Shown: positions 23,774 to 34,100 of the stretch, in pieces
Numbering within the stretch: the first letter of the stretch is position 1
Layout: each line of letters opens with the position of its first letter
Source: Tetragonia tetragonoides
Lineage: Eukaryota > Streptophyta > Magnoliopsida > Caryophyllales > Aizoaceae
DNA: 64,000 nt
Assembly (NCBI GenBank): GCA_038025085.1
Contig: CM076151.1
Location: 9,553,001 to 9,617,000, forward strand
Reading direction: 5' to 3'
Translations under genes and position numbers: made by a program
Notes under the pieces: model-generated
What the model was told of the DNA's origin: nothing
Seen by the model: the letters and a program-made list of their open reading frames with translations, nothing else
The model's database searches: none

Positions 23774-25951
23774 TAGAATTCAGTGATATCTATTGCGTGT
23801 CCAGCTGCAAGACAATATAATAGAAAGTCAATAATAGTACTTATCAAAAAGTAACAACATTATGTACATGTTAATAAATTATGGGTTTTCATACCAGTAC
23901 TGTTTACGAAGTTACTCGATGAGGATGAGGTACGACCACGCCCGCGGCTCGAACTGGATGACCTAGGGCGACCACGACCCCTCTGGGAGTACTCCCATGA
24001 ACTAGGATCACGTCTGGTAGAGGAACTCCCTCTCGGTCGACCTCTGACTGTCGTGTTCGCTTCCGGCTCGACGTAACTCGCTTCCTCAGGATGAAGCTGC
24101 TCATTCATAAGGACAGATATGTTGCGCACAACTGCCGGGTCGCTTGAGTTAACCTCGTCGACCAGAGACCGAAAGTATCGATGGTCCTCAGATGGATGCT
24201 CAGTCATGTCAAGCGTAGCTATCTCCACTGCATCACTAATAACGAGTGTTCGCCAAAATTCGTAGACACTATTCAAGCTAATTGGCGTGCCCGTATCCGT
24301 GGCCGTTTTCAACTCACACGCACACGGGATCTGATGAGTGGATCTCAATACACAACCGCAACGATCAAATACTTGGTGACTCAATTCTCTCATCCTGTTC
24401 AGCTCAGCCAATAATATTTGTAAGCAGTAATGGGAAACATACCCGGTCAGATAGTTGAATGGGAAACCCGAGTACACCACACTTCTTCGTCTTCTGCACT
24501 CTTCAAGTGTGTACTTGATCTCAGTTATTTGTGACTCGATTGACTTGTTGACCTTGTTCCAAACATTGTCCAAAGCTCCAGTTGAGGAGTTCAACCACTG
24601 TTTTAGCGCGGCATGTGCACTCTCCACCCTGCAAGTCGTAGTGTTGCCAAGGTGTAGCACCTTATTCGTCCACGCAGCCACAAACATCTCTTTGTGTCTC
24701 AGCCAGGTCTCCTCTACATAGGATATCACGTGAGGGTAAGTCCTCCAACTAACCTTCATCGTACGCACTGCTCTATCGTACGCAGCTTCTGTGGAAGCTT
24801 CCATGATAATTTTCCACCTCCCATTCTTGAACCTCTGCGCGACGGCCTTATCTTTTCCACAAAGTCTGTACACTTTGTCTTCAACGACTTTGTTAATGTG
24901 CCATGTACAGAGCAAATGGGCACTCTCGGGAAATATCTCTCTAATAGGTGTCATCAACCCTAGCTCACGATCGGTCACAATTGCTGTTGGGTGTACATCA
25001 TTTCCAATAAGCATCCTCAACTTATCTAAGACCCACGCATAGCTTGCCTGAGTCTCATCCTTCATAATGGCATAAGCTATGAGGAAGTTCTTATTGGTTG
25101 GAGTCATCCCCACTATCTCAAGAAACGGCATCTTATACTTGTTTGTTTTGTACGTGGAATCTAAGCCAATCAACCAACGAAAAGACCGAAGTAACTGAAT
25201 TGATGTAGGGTGTGCCATGAACACGTGAGTTACCTCATTAGTAGCTCGGTCGGCTCTTGTCCAATGTACGTACTTATTCGCCACAGCTAAATGATGAAAC
25301 TGACCAATGACATCTCTCTCTTCAAAATCAAGTTTCCTTATACGATCTCTGTGGTTGTACACATGCCGTCTAGTTGCATTGTCCTCGGGAAATTTTTCCT
25401 TAATCGCGGCCAAGATAGCACATGGCTTTGTTTGTGCCGAAGTCATGTCACGAACGAGTTTCTTTGACCCAGGACTAAGACCACTCATCTGACGATATCC
25501 CTCAGGATACACAGCAAAGTCATGGTTGTGCGTACCCCTAGTCCCAGGCAATGTGACAATCATCCAACTACTGGATCCATACACTTGCCGAGCTCTCAAC
25601 TGGAACGTACATTTACAAGCCTTTGTTTTCGTATTCTTCCGAGCAGCAGTATCTAAGTCTCTTAATTCCCCTCTGTAGCGTTCACCTCGATTGCATCTTA
25701 ACAATTTTACGCTTCCACTCTTCTTGTGTGACGAAATTATCCACTCAAACCCGATAGTAAGTGCAATTTGTTTTGCCCAATTAATTGCATCTGTATCACT
25801 ATCAAATAACTCATCAGTGACGAAATGCGTACTGTAATCAACACCATCACCACCGAACCGCTCCAAAGGAATCTAACGAAAACAACGAAAACAATGTTAG
25901 CTTAATCTTAAATTCAAACAATAAATAATAATAATAATAATAATAACAATA

Positions 25952-25993
<42 letters not shown>

Positions 25994-26336
25994 TTTTTTT
26001 TTTGTGTCTGTCGGTCGTCGATCTCGACTCACCCAAGGGTGAGTCGTCTGCTACAGGCGACCAACCCAAGGGTGAGTCGTCTATTGATCTCGACTCGCCC
26101 AAGGGTGAGTCGCCTGTAGCGGACGACTCGCCCAAGGGTGAGTCGCCTGTAGCGGACGACTCACCCAAGGGTGAGTCGCGATCTACAGACGACTCCCCTT
26201 GGATGGGTCGCCTGTAGCAGACGACTCACCCAAGGGTGAGTCGAAAATCTCAGACGACCGTGCAAAAAAAATGCGCAAAAAAAATTAATTTTACCTCCGC
26301 CACCGTCGACGGCACTTCTTGATCGCCGGCAGACAT
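23602..26336 (-). CDS. MULE transposase fused to an OTU-type segment
   Basis: Three exons join in phase: 26336-26295 (MSAGDQEVPSTVAE), 25872-23895 and 23804-23602, for 741 codons (740 aa). Exon 2 has a FAR1/WRKY-GCM1-type DNA-binding part (KACKCTFQLRARQ ... GTHNHDFAVYPEGY). The MULE DDE domain follows with GLDSTYKTNKYKM (first Asp), TDRELGLM (second Asp) and HLLCTWHINK (the conserved C..H). A SWIM-like cysteine cluster (CGCVLRSTHQIPCAC) comes next, then a Ser/Arg-Gly-rich tail. Exon 3 reads NKIPGIIVPFIEGYLDVLGD then GNCGFRVIA, the N-terminal catalytic Asp-Gly-Asn-Cys motif of OTU cysteine proteases. The OTU stops there, without the C-terminal His region, so it is truncated. A start at a TTG near 25866 is not needed once exon 1 is included. 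Transposases with OTU tails are known in plant MULEs. Confidence 0.88.
25919..25992. repeat. (AAT)n tract, right side of the MULE
   Basis: About 70 bp of AAT trinucleotides with two short interruptions, in the first intron of the transposase gene next to the right palindrome array. It is the mirror counterpart of 23043-23381. Confidence 0.93.
26004..26262. repeat. Right subterminal array of the same palindrome (7 copies)
   Basis: Seven copies of GACTCACCCAAGGGTGAGTC or close variants (GACTCGCCC..., GACCAACCC..., and one decayed GACTCCCCTTGGATGGGTC) are separated by spacers such as GCCTGTAGCGGAC. The inner flank GTGTCTGTCGGTCGTC is the complement of the inner flank of the left array, so the arrays are part of extended terminal inverted repeats. 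The array lies in transposase intron 1. Confidence 0.92.
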
Positions 26337-26521
26337 CCGCGGGTTGCTTGAGTGAATGTTGATGAAGGTTGGGTATGAGAGTGGGTGGTAGAGTGGGAGA
26401 GAAGTGGTGTGAGAGTTAGAGAGGGAGAGAGGGAGAGGATGAGTGAAAAATTAAAAAAGGGCAAAATTGGAATTTTGGGGGGCGGTACCTAGTAATTTAG
26501 GGGCGGCATTTAGTAACACCC

Positions 26522-26530
26522 TTTTTATTT
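26522..26530. repeat. Right 9-bp target-site duplication of the MULE
   Basis: TTTTTATTT, identical to 22435-22443. The 9-bp size is diagnostic of the Mutator superfamily. Confidence 0.9.
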
Positions 26531-26628
26531 TCATGTTTTATAGTGCTTTGTAAAAAACAATTTCTTTTGTATAAAATTTCTTTTTATTTTATGTACCGTT
26601 TTATAGGTAGAATAAACAGAGTCGGTGA

Positions 26629-26648
26629 CCCCTCAAAAAAAAAAAGTG
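26629..26648 (+). mobile_element. 20-bp poly-A insert with 14-bp target duplication
   Basis: CCCCTC-A11-GTG lies between two copies of AACAGAGTCGGTGA (26615-26628 and 26649-26662). Like the insert at 7032-7052 it looks like a retroposon reduced almost to its tail. A simple tandem duplication with slippage is an alternative. Confidence 0.55.
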
Positions 26649-26662
26649 AACAGAGTCGGTGA

Positions 26663-28870
26663 AAATCATCATATATAAGTGTTGGATTGAGTGCCAACAA
26701 TCATGAGTTCTCCACATTGGAAAAAAGATAAACGCCATTTTGGCGAGCTTGTCAACACAATAATTCTTGAAAATATTAAATTTGGAAATCAAATGCTTAC
26801 TTTATTTGTCTCGTCAAAAACGACTTTTAATATTTGTCTTGCCAAAAACGAAGTCGTTGCTTAAGGAGCAAGTCGCAGTCTTAAGCTAATATATACAAAG
26901 AAACGATTTAATTCGCAACTATTTACTAGTTGTAAATCTTGACAAATTTTTTAGCTAATCTAATAGCTATTGGTACACACAAATTATGAATACCCAGAAA
27001 ATACGGTATACAAATTATTGATTATATATTAAAGAAAATACGGATTACAATCTGGACTGAGGACTCTAAAGGTTTACCTTAGAGAGTTGGTGGAGAATTA
27101 GAAGATTAATAGTTTTCTCAACCCGTATTATGAAGACAAATAACTCTATTTATAAAAGAGCATTCACTAGGGTTAACTTGTGGACTTAGTACTCTTAGCC
27201 CATCTATATTGATTTAAACCCAATTTAATGAGATCAATATCATTAATTTAGGCTCCGTTTGATTCACCTGAACTGAACTGAACTGATCTGAACTGAACTG
27301 AACTGAACTTAATTGATTTTTTGAACTTGACTGTTAACCATTTAAAATCCGTCCAAACATAGTCAATATTGGACTCATTTGAAAGTATGCTTTGAGATCT
27401 TTCCGATGACATAATTTTCATCATGAAATTATTTCAGAATGAAAAGTTATATGAGTAATAAAGTTATACATGAACTGAATTGAACTGAACTGGACTGAAC
27501 TGAACTGAATTTAAGTAAAATTAAGGTGAATCAAACAGAGCCTTAAAATGGACTAAAATATTAACCAACTATAGGCTATTTAACTCCACCCAAATTTAAT
27601 TAATTAATTTATTTATTTATTTATTTGGTATTTTCATTTAGTCAAAACTTTGACTTTTGGTCTAGTTTGGCATCCTACGTGGCATATATCATTTTTTTTT
27701 ATGTCTACACTCATTTCCGAATAATTAGGTTATGGTTTCAACTTTCAAACGATATTATATACTTATATTCAATAATACTACTTCATATCTCTTTTTTAAC
27801 TAAAGAAAGAACAAATCACCTTTATAATATTGAATATTCTAAAATTCATTATTATTTTTTTTTTATTTTTTTATTTTGGATTTTTATTTTTTGTTTAATT
27901 TTTTTGAGAAAGATGATTATGTAGTGATGACTTGAGAAGTGAACTCTGAACATTTTAGTGAGTGTCACTTGGGAGGATCAATATTATTCTTTGCAACTTG
28001 GAAGACCAAAAACCATGACTATAGTTCATAGGGATTAGGCAAATGAGCACTAAACTAGGAAGAAGGCAAATGAATGTGTCCAAATTTCATGTGATTTAGG
28101 ACACACAAGTCATTGATTGACATACACTTGAGATTAAAGAAAGAACTACACATTTGATTAAGGTATCTAATCAACCTGATCTTTTATATCTACCTTAAAT
28201 TGTGTGGCATGTGATAATGTTAGTGGGTTTAATTTCACTTGATATATTAAACTAATGAGATTAAAAAAACTAAACAAATTTGTAATGATAAGGTCAAACA
28301 TGAAGATTAAGTTCACATGATATCCTTATTAATAAAAATAAAAGGTGATCATGAGTCATGATGTAAGATAGTGTATATGATGGCTTTTACAGGACATATA
28401 GATTCTTTTTTTATGCAAGGGAAAGTACAAGAAGTAAGGGCACAAAATTTTGGTACCTGCTTAATTAAACTAATCATGGTCTCAGACAGCAAACAATCTG
28501 AGTTTTTATCCAATGTCTGTCTTTCTCATGGCAGAAAGAGAAAGGGATCGAATCACAAGCTTCATAAAATTCCAATTTTCTCCCTCCCTCATCGGAAAAA
28601 CTTATTTAAGAAATTCTCATCGTGAGACCATCGTACATTTAGAACAAAAAAAATGTTATTTTTGGAATAAAATATTTCAAAATAAAGTTACATTTCAATA
28701 AAAATGATTACTTTTATTGTTTTACCGTAAAACGATCTTATATAAAACCTGTTTTATTTTTGTTTTGGAATAGTTTGGAGAGCTACAACTCTTCTATCTC
28801 GTAAATTTTATATGACCAAGTCAATGTAAATGTATCGACGTGTTGTTTCAACTTTTTATGACGATGTAAG
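26663..28870. other. 2.2 kb AT-rich intergenic region right of the MULE
   Basis: Apart from the MITE at 27251-27542 there is no recognisable gene, and short frames show no family features. T-rich stretches occur around 27600-27920. Confidence 0.6.
27251..27542. mobile_element. PIF/Harbinger (Tourist-like) MITE with (GAACT)n interior
   Basis: A 292-bp element is flanked by TTA (27248-27250 and 27543-27545). Its termini are GGCTCCGTTTGATTCACCT and the complement of AGGTGAATCAAACAGAGCC. Arrays of GAACT pentamers lie just inside both ends. The 3-bp TWA duplication and terminal sequence place it with the element at 14125-14341. Decayed pieces of the same family recur in the dioxygenase introns (for example 52800-52900, 53700-53770, 54540-54615, 57770-57830). 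Confidence 0.87.
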
Positions 28871-28903
28871 GATGTTTATTCAACATTGTGTTGAAGTTCG
28901 TGT

Positions 28904-29059
28904 TCACATATCTACAGAGAAGGAAATCAAGCGGCAGATTGGCTATCCAAGGAGGGTTCACATTCATTTGACATATCTTGTATTCCTAGATCACTAGCAT
29001 TAATTCTATATCAGAATCAAATTGGTGTAACTCCCGCAAAGAGAGTTGCTCAATTGTAA
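28904..29059 (+). pseudogene. LINE RNase H C-terminal fragment
   Basis: The frame from 28904 reads SHIYREGNQAADWLSKEGSH and ends at TAA 29057. YREGNQAADWLS is the last RNase H motif of plant L1-type LINEs; compare YREANFAADWLA in the longer copy at 42735-44348. The upstream part is missing or scrambled, so it is a 5'-truncated relic. Confidence 0.75.
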
Positions 29060-29589
29060 ACGGCTTATATAATGGAAAGAAGGAAAAAAAATTAGAAGAT
29101 TATAGAACTAGGGAATTTTGAACAGAATTTAGTTGCACGAAATGTTCTTAACATTAATTGAAGCCAGAATCATGGAAGATATCAAGAAGGACCACCAAAG
29201 CGAGGGAGTTGACTCCAAGACAAATTAAGTAGCTGCTGTTATGCGTATTTATACAATACTACGAAGAAGATTGTTGCTATAATGTACATACAACAAACTT
29301 GATCGGTTGGACCACTCATCGGTTGTTTATATTTCATACTCCACATGGTCATAAATTCCTGGATAAGTACTTGACATGCATAAATGAGATCAACTTAGCT
29401 ACACTTAACTGCTGTAATATCTGCAAGGAAAAAAAAGCTGCTGTATCAAGAAATCATCTTCCATTCAATTTTGTGAATTAATTGAGTTCTAAAATCTGCT
29501 GTACATATTAATATGTCCTGATATGTTTAGGAAGAGATAAAAACATGTGGGATGTGTTCAATTTTGGACCAATCCTCTCCAGCATATTT
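29060..29589. other. Unassigned DNA between LINE relic and NLR relic
   Basis: Likely LINE 3' sequence then unique AT-rich DNA. No supported feature. Confidence 0.4.
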
Positions 29590-31165
29590 CTGACAGGTAG
29601 GAACTAGATCATATCTCAAGTCGCCTTTCGAATGGGACAGGTATGGCTTCAGACAGTGATTTCAAACTGCTGCAGTGTACAATTTCAAGAGATTCGAGAG
29701 ATGTCATGTAGATTAGTCATTCTGGCAAAGGAACTAAATTGTCGAGAGTCTGAAACTGTAGATCAGAGATTGAAGGGCAGTCAAATAAAGCATCTCTTCT
29801 GGAAGGATCATCAGCATAGAGAGAATCCACAAGTCCAAGGAACGGAGACTCTGAAGGGCCTTCCGTGGCATGTCATGTTCCTCTTTGTCTTGATCAGCTT
29901 ATGTGTTCCTTTATGGGACAGGAAGATATGATAAATACATGGGTATCCAAGGCAGTGAGTGAGATGCTCCAATCCTCCTCCAGAAAGGCTCTTCTCTTCA
30001 TTCTTTTCACAATACTGGTGTTCAAGTGATGACATGCGGCTTCTGCATACTTCCTCAACTGTTGACAAATTGTACCTCTGATTCACGTATGCACATACTG
30101 GAAAGAAACTGAAAAGACTCCGAGGGTAAAGAATTCAGATACACCCACGTTATATATTATCACCATCTTCAGATCAGAATGACCTCCTTACTAGCTAGTG
30201 CTAGTAGTAATCAATAATATTTGATTCAGTGACAGTATGCATCTGAAGTACTTCCACCGCAGGACAGAGAGGAATGTATGTCAACTTACAGCACTTCTAC
30301 GAAGATGAGGAAATGTCAGAGTACTGATGATTTGCACCCATCTCTTCCCCCAACGTTCTCCACCACCCCCTGTAACTTAGGCAAATTTCTTGACCTAAGA
30401 ATCCCGAGGGATGGCAAGAATTCACGATTTTGCTGTCATTGATCCTGATGCACGAGCTTCATAAGCACTTGTACTCTATAAACTCCAGATTCCCCATTCT
30501 GTGAAGTACAGAAATTTTCTCTATATGGCAATTTACTCCACAGTGGGAGTTGCTGCAACTTATTAAATTGTTCAAAGCAGATTGCAATCAGATTCAGGGG
30601 AGCCACTGCCAGATTTTCTGACGATGCCTAACTCGGAGATCTTGCACCTGCATACCTTATCAAGTCCAGGATCCTAATATTATGGTGGGGTTGGAGTTTC
30701 CACAAGCCCTCACTGTTATCATTGCCTCCTTGGCCAACTTCTCCAAAAGCCCACTCAACTTGTAAATCCCTGAGATGCTCGCTGTTCGTTAAACATCCTC
30801 CTACCGTGACCTTTGCAGCGACCGATGTGGAATTTCTTTCCATGACCCTGATTGTGATGTTGCCTATGAGGTTCTTAAGAGCTTTCAAGCCTTCTATCCA
30901 ATCAAAATGAGCTTGCGTGGACATGGAAGCATGGCTTGTTCTGCCACATACAAACATTGTTGGCTAGAGACAAGTGAAGTTGGTTACCCCTAGAGGCATA
31001 TGAGCCAAATTGTGGCATTATATCCAAGTGCCTAAGATTGACTAGCTTGTTCCAATCCCTTCGCAAATAGATAGTCCCCATAGTTCCCCATAGTTCCTTG
31101 ATTTTGATGTCTGCAAAACAGGGAGCATCTCTGGCTCGCAATCCCTCGACAAATGCAGGCACATA
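29590..31165 (-). pseudogene. Decayed NLR (NBS-LRR) resistance gene fragment, LRR part
   Basis: In the minus-strand direction, 31162-30902 contains DWNKLVNLRHLDIM, and 30957-30628 in another frame reads GLKALKNLIGNITIRVMERN, HLRDLQVEWAFGEVG and LWKLQPHHNIRILDLIRYAG. These match the start of the LRR domain of CC-NBS-LRR proteins. Further along, 29880-29590 has ALQSLRSLDLWIL and MTSLESLEIVHCSSLKSLSE, the typical end-of-LRR phrase. Frames switch several times and there are in-frame stops between 30620 and 29900. No NB-ARC motifs (P-loop, GLPL, MHD) were found, so this is a 5'-less, frameshifted pseudogene. Confidence 0.75.
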
Positions 31166-31630
31166 ATGTAGGGTGATGATAATGGACTATGAACTAGATT
31201 TAAGTATGACCCCTAAAAACTTTAACTCAATACCATGTCAAATTTATCAATGTTCAAAGACTGAAGAGGGCGGTTGTTTATCAGAGGTTAAAAGCTTGAA
31301 ATAGTCTATAACTCTATATGCTTTCAGCTGTCTTGAAAGTATGTGACTCAGCAAGAGGTAATGGTGTTAACTGTTGAGAAAGTTTCTCAAGAACAAATAT
31401 CACGACTCTTCTCCAGCAAAAACAAATGCAAGGAAAACAGTTGACTCAAACAAAGTTGCATAATGTCTCACAATGACTAAAATCTTGAATTGAATGCCTA
31501 ACCACAACATAAGCAAACAACAATAAACAGACGATATATATCTCTCACCAATCACCATCACTGTAACTCCATAATGCCAGAAAAGGAAAATGTCATTTGC
31601 TATATAAAATTATGTTAAGACTAGTACTAA
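31166..31630. other. Intergenic DNA upstream of the proline-rich cluster
   Basis: No gene seen. Sequence from about 31640 to 32062 is duplicated, with divergence, at about 33715-34150. Confidence 0.45.
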
Positions 31631-31770
31631 TTAGTTAAGAAAAGAGAATGAGCCAGAGAGACCTAGCAAAGAAGAAAAGAAAATATATATTGGCCAGAAC
31701 CCAGAAGCCCAGAAAAGTAAGCGCCAATTGACTGAATATAAAAGGCTCAAAACAATAAAGGGAAGTGGAT

Positions 31771-31790
31771 ATATACTATATAGAGTATAA
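31771..31790 (+). promoter_or_regulatory. Candidate TATA region upstream of the proline-rich gene
   Basis: TATATACTATATAGAG lies about 280 bp upstream of the ATG at 32063, inside the duplicated 5' flank. The distance is long for a TATA box unless the leader is long, so this is tentative. Confidence 0.3.
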
Positions 31791-32062
31791 TTCTCTCCTT
31801 GGTGGAGAAGCATAACTCAAGAATTCTTGTAAGCAAGTAGGGCTTACAAAATTCATTTCCGGACACCATCCAATCCTATGGAATTACACATTATAGGAAC
31901 TATTCAATGGTGTAGATATACAGCTTTAATTGTGAAGACTAAACCAACCTGTGATCCTTTAAGACCATCAGCAGCAGCCCTTAAACCACACAACCCCACC
32001 TCGTCTAATTGATCTTTCACTCACCTGAAATCCTCCTCTCATTGAAGACAAGGGTGTTTGAG

Positions 32063-32737
32063 ATGGTAACCCGAAATAGGGTCGTTTTGCTACTAGTGGC
32101 AATGTTAGTGACTCTGCCCTTTGCTGTCGAGTCCCAATCTACAGTCTTTCTACCGCCAGCACCAGCGCCAGCACCAGTGCCAACGCCAGCTCCAGCCCCA
32201 ACCCCTTTGGCGCTGCCATTTACAAGGGCAGCCCCTCCACCACCACCAATAAAGGCGGTCCCGCCCCCATCAAGACCAATGCCACCACCGCCACCAACAC
32301 CTCCCCCATCATCAATGGTTATCCCTCCACCAAGGCGGGTGGTTCAACGACCTCCTCCCCCTATAGCAAATCCTACTTTTTTCCCATCTCCACTTCCAAT
32401 TCCACCACCACCGCCGCCGCCAGTTGTTGCCCCTCTACCACGGAAGGACTTTCTACCACCTCCTCCCCCTGTAGGTGCAAACACTGCAACACCTAAACCA
32501 CCAGACGAGGATATTTCTCCACCTCCACCAGAAGAAGAAGCTATTCCTCCGCCACCGCCAGAAGAAGAAGCTATTCCTCCACCACCACCAACAGACGACG
32601 AATTTATTGGGTCCACTGTATCTGCCTATACCACTGCTCCCGGCACTAGCAATAATGAGGCCTCAACGTCTTTTCCCTCCACCGGTCTTGTTGTTGCAAT
32701 TAGTAGCCTGATTGCCATGGCAACCTTGATGGCTTAG
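32063..32737 (+). CDS. Proline-rich, probably secreted and GPI-anchored cell-wall protein
   Basis: A 224-aa single-exon frame. I chose the ATG at 32063 rather than an upstream one because it starts a clean signal peptide (MVTRNRVVLLLVAMLVTLPF, cleavage near VES-Q). The mature part has an Ala-Pro block (PAPAPAPVPTPAPAPTP, arabinogalactan-like) and then extensin-like Pro runs with acidic spacers (PPPPEEEAIPPPPPEEEAIP). The C-terminus has a small-residue region and a hydrophobic tail (VVAISSLIAMATLMA), as expected for a GPI-attachment signal. This makes it a chimeric AGP/proline-rich wall protein by features, not by recognised orthology. Two decayed tandem copies follow. Confidence 0.8.
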   Translation: MVTRNRVVLLLVAMLVTLPFAVESQSTVFLPPAPAPAPVPTPAPAPTPLALPFTRAAPPPPPIKAVPPPSRPMPPPPPTPPPSSMVIPPPRRVVQRPPPPIANPTFFPSPLPIPPPPPPPVVAPLPRKDFLPPPPPVGANTATPKPPDEDISPPPPEEEAIPPPPPEEEAIPPPPPTDDEFIGSTVSAYTTAPGTSNNEASTSFPSTGLVVAISSLIAMATLMA

Positions 32738-32785
32738 AGCATTGTCTCTTCGCCCAGCTAGCTTCCATTGCATTTCATTTAATTC

Positions 32786-33500
32786 ATTCGTCACTATCGT
32801 TCACTTTGTTCCCACCAGTGCCAGCACCAGCACCAGCACCAGTTCCAACGCCAGCATCAGCTCCAGCCCCAAACCCCCTGGTCCTGCCATTTCCAAGGGC
32901 AGTCCCACCACCACCATCAATAAAGGTGATCCCACCCCCATCAAGGCCAATCCTACCACTGCCACCACCACCTCCTCCACCATCAACAGTTGTCCCTCCA
33001 CCCCGGCAGGTGGTTCAACGACCTCCTCCCCCTACCGGAACACCACCTCCAGTCCGCCCACCACCAGCAGATGTTGTCCTTCCACCACCGATGGACGTTC
33101 AATCACCTCCTCCCCCAACAGGAAATCCTACTTTGTCCCCGTCCCCAATCCTCCCACCACCACCACCACCAGATGTTATCCCTCCACCACGGAAAAACGT
33201 TTGAACACCTCCTCCCCCTACAGGAATCCTACTTTGTCCCCGGCCACGGTCCTCTCACCACCAGCAAAGACATCTCCAATAGAAGACATCCCACCTCCGC
33301 CAGCAGATGATGTCCCATCACCACCAGAACAGGTTATTCCTCCACCCCCACCATCAGACGAATAACTTTTTGGCTCCTCTGTATCTGCCTATACCAGTGT
33401 CTCCGGCACTAGCACGAATCAGGCCTCAGCTCCTTCTCCCTCCACTAGTCTTGATGTGGCCATTAGTGGTCTAAATGCAGTGCTAACCTTTATAGCTTAG
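32786..33500 (+). pseudogene. Second tandem copy of the proline-rich gene, disrupted
   Basis: The frame from about 32806 repeats copy 1 (PPVPAPAPAPVPTPASAPAP, then PSRPILPLPPPPPPPSTVVP) but has no signal peptide or start region. It ends at a TGA at 33202-33204, and homology continues in another frame (DIPPPPADDVPSPPEQVIPP). A TAA at 33363-33365 interrupts the SDE/LFG junction, and the C-terminal part (SSVSAYTSVSGTSTNQAS, then a GPI-like tail) follows to about 33500. Missing 5' end, frameshift and stop make it a pseudogene. Confidence 0.8.
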
Positions 33501-34100
33501 AGCATTTAACTCTTTGCACAGCTTTTTAATTGTATTTCATTCAGTTCACTCTATCATTTTCACATGGGTGTATTATTTTTAGTGCTTATTGCCTTAAATT
33601 GTTGCACTCAAAACCCAATATATACAAAATCTGAATTTGAGTTTCCTTAGCACAACAGTATACCATTGCAATAATAAACTGACTAACTTATATCTTTCAG
33701 TACCATACCTTTACAATGGAAAAGAAAGAAAGTTGTCACTTGCTGAAGTATAGTTGAAAATTAGGGCAAGACTAGTAGGAATACTGTCTGAAACAGAGTA
33801 AGCCAGAACAGATGCACCGATACACAGCATATAAAAGGCTCTAAACATTACAAGAATTGGACATATTATCCTCTCCATAGGGAAGAAGCACAACTCAGAA
33901 ATTCTTGTAACCAAGTAGGGCTTTTAAAACTCATTTCCAGACACCAGCCTATCATTTTCAGAGTACATAATACATTATAGGAAGAATTCAATGGTGCACA
34001 GGTACAACTTTTATTCGGAAAAGTAAACCAATTTGTGATGCTTTAAAATCATCATCAAACCTTAACGCTCTCAGTCCCGGCACATTTGAATTTAATTGAT
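33501..34100. other. Spacer between proline-rich copies 2 and 3
   Basis: From about 33715 it aligns with the 5' flank of copy 1 (for example GGGAAGAAGCACAACTCAG against GTGGAGAAGCATAACTCAAG, and the AATTGATCTTTCACTCACCT motif shared at about 32005 and 34096). It is a duplicated promoter. Confidence 0.65.

Larger units (their letters stand above)
22444..26521. mobile_element. Complete Mutator-like element (MULE) with 9-bp TSD and two convergent genes
   Basis: A 4.08-kb element is bounded by a perfect 9-bp duplication TTTTTATTT (22435-22443 and 26522-26530), the hallmark of Mutator insertion. Its ends are inverted repeats: CTAAATACCGCCCC then CTAGCTACCGCCCC on the left, against CTAAATGCCGCCCC then CTAGGTACCGCCCC on the right complement. 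Homology extends over about 57 bp and, more loosely, through palindrome arrays to about 550 bp. From each end inward the order is the same: terminal repeat, GC-rich short coding exon, palindrome array, (TTA)n tract, main exon. The minus-strand gene encodes a MULE transposase fused to an OTU segment; the plus-strand gene is unknown. Intact frames and an unmutated TSD suggest a fairly recent insertion. Confidence 0.93.

Noticed and set aside
24181..25492. Several plus-strand frames within the transposase exon
   Set aside because: Antisense to the transposase; no family motifs.
22810..26262. CRISPR-like interpretation of the regular palindromic repeats
   Set aside because: Repeats with spacers resemble a CRISPR array superficially, but this is a plant nuclear transposon. 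The spacers are similar to each other and no cas genes exist.
29811..30086. Separate small gene in the NLR relic
   Set aside because: The frame is a by-product of the decayed LRR region and has in-frame disruptions relative to the family.
32344..32616. Gly-rich minus-strand frame at the proline-rich gene
   Set aside because: It is the complement of Pro codons (CCN/NGG) and lacks any start context or family signature.
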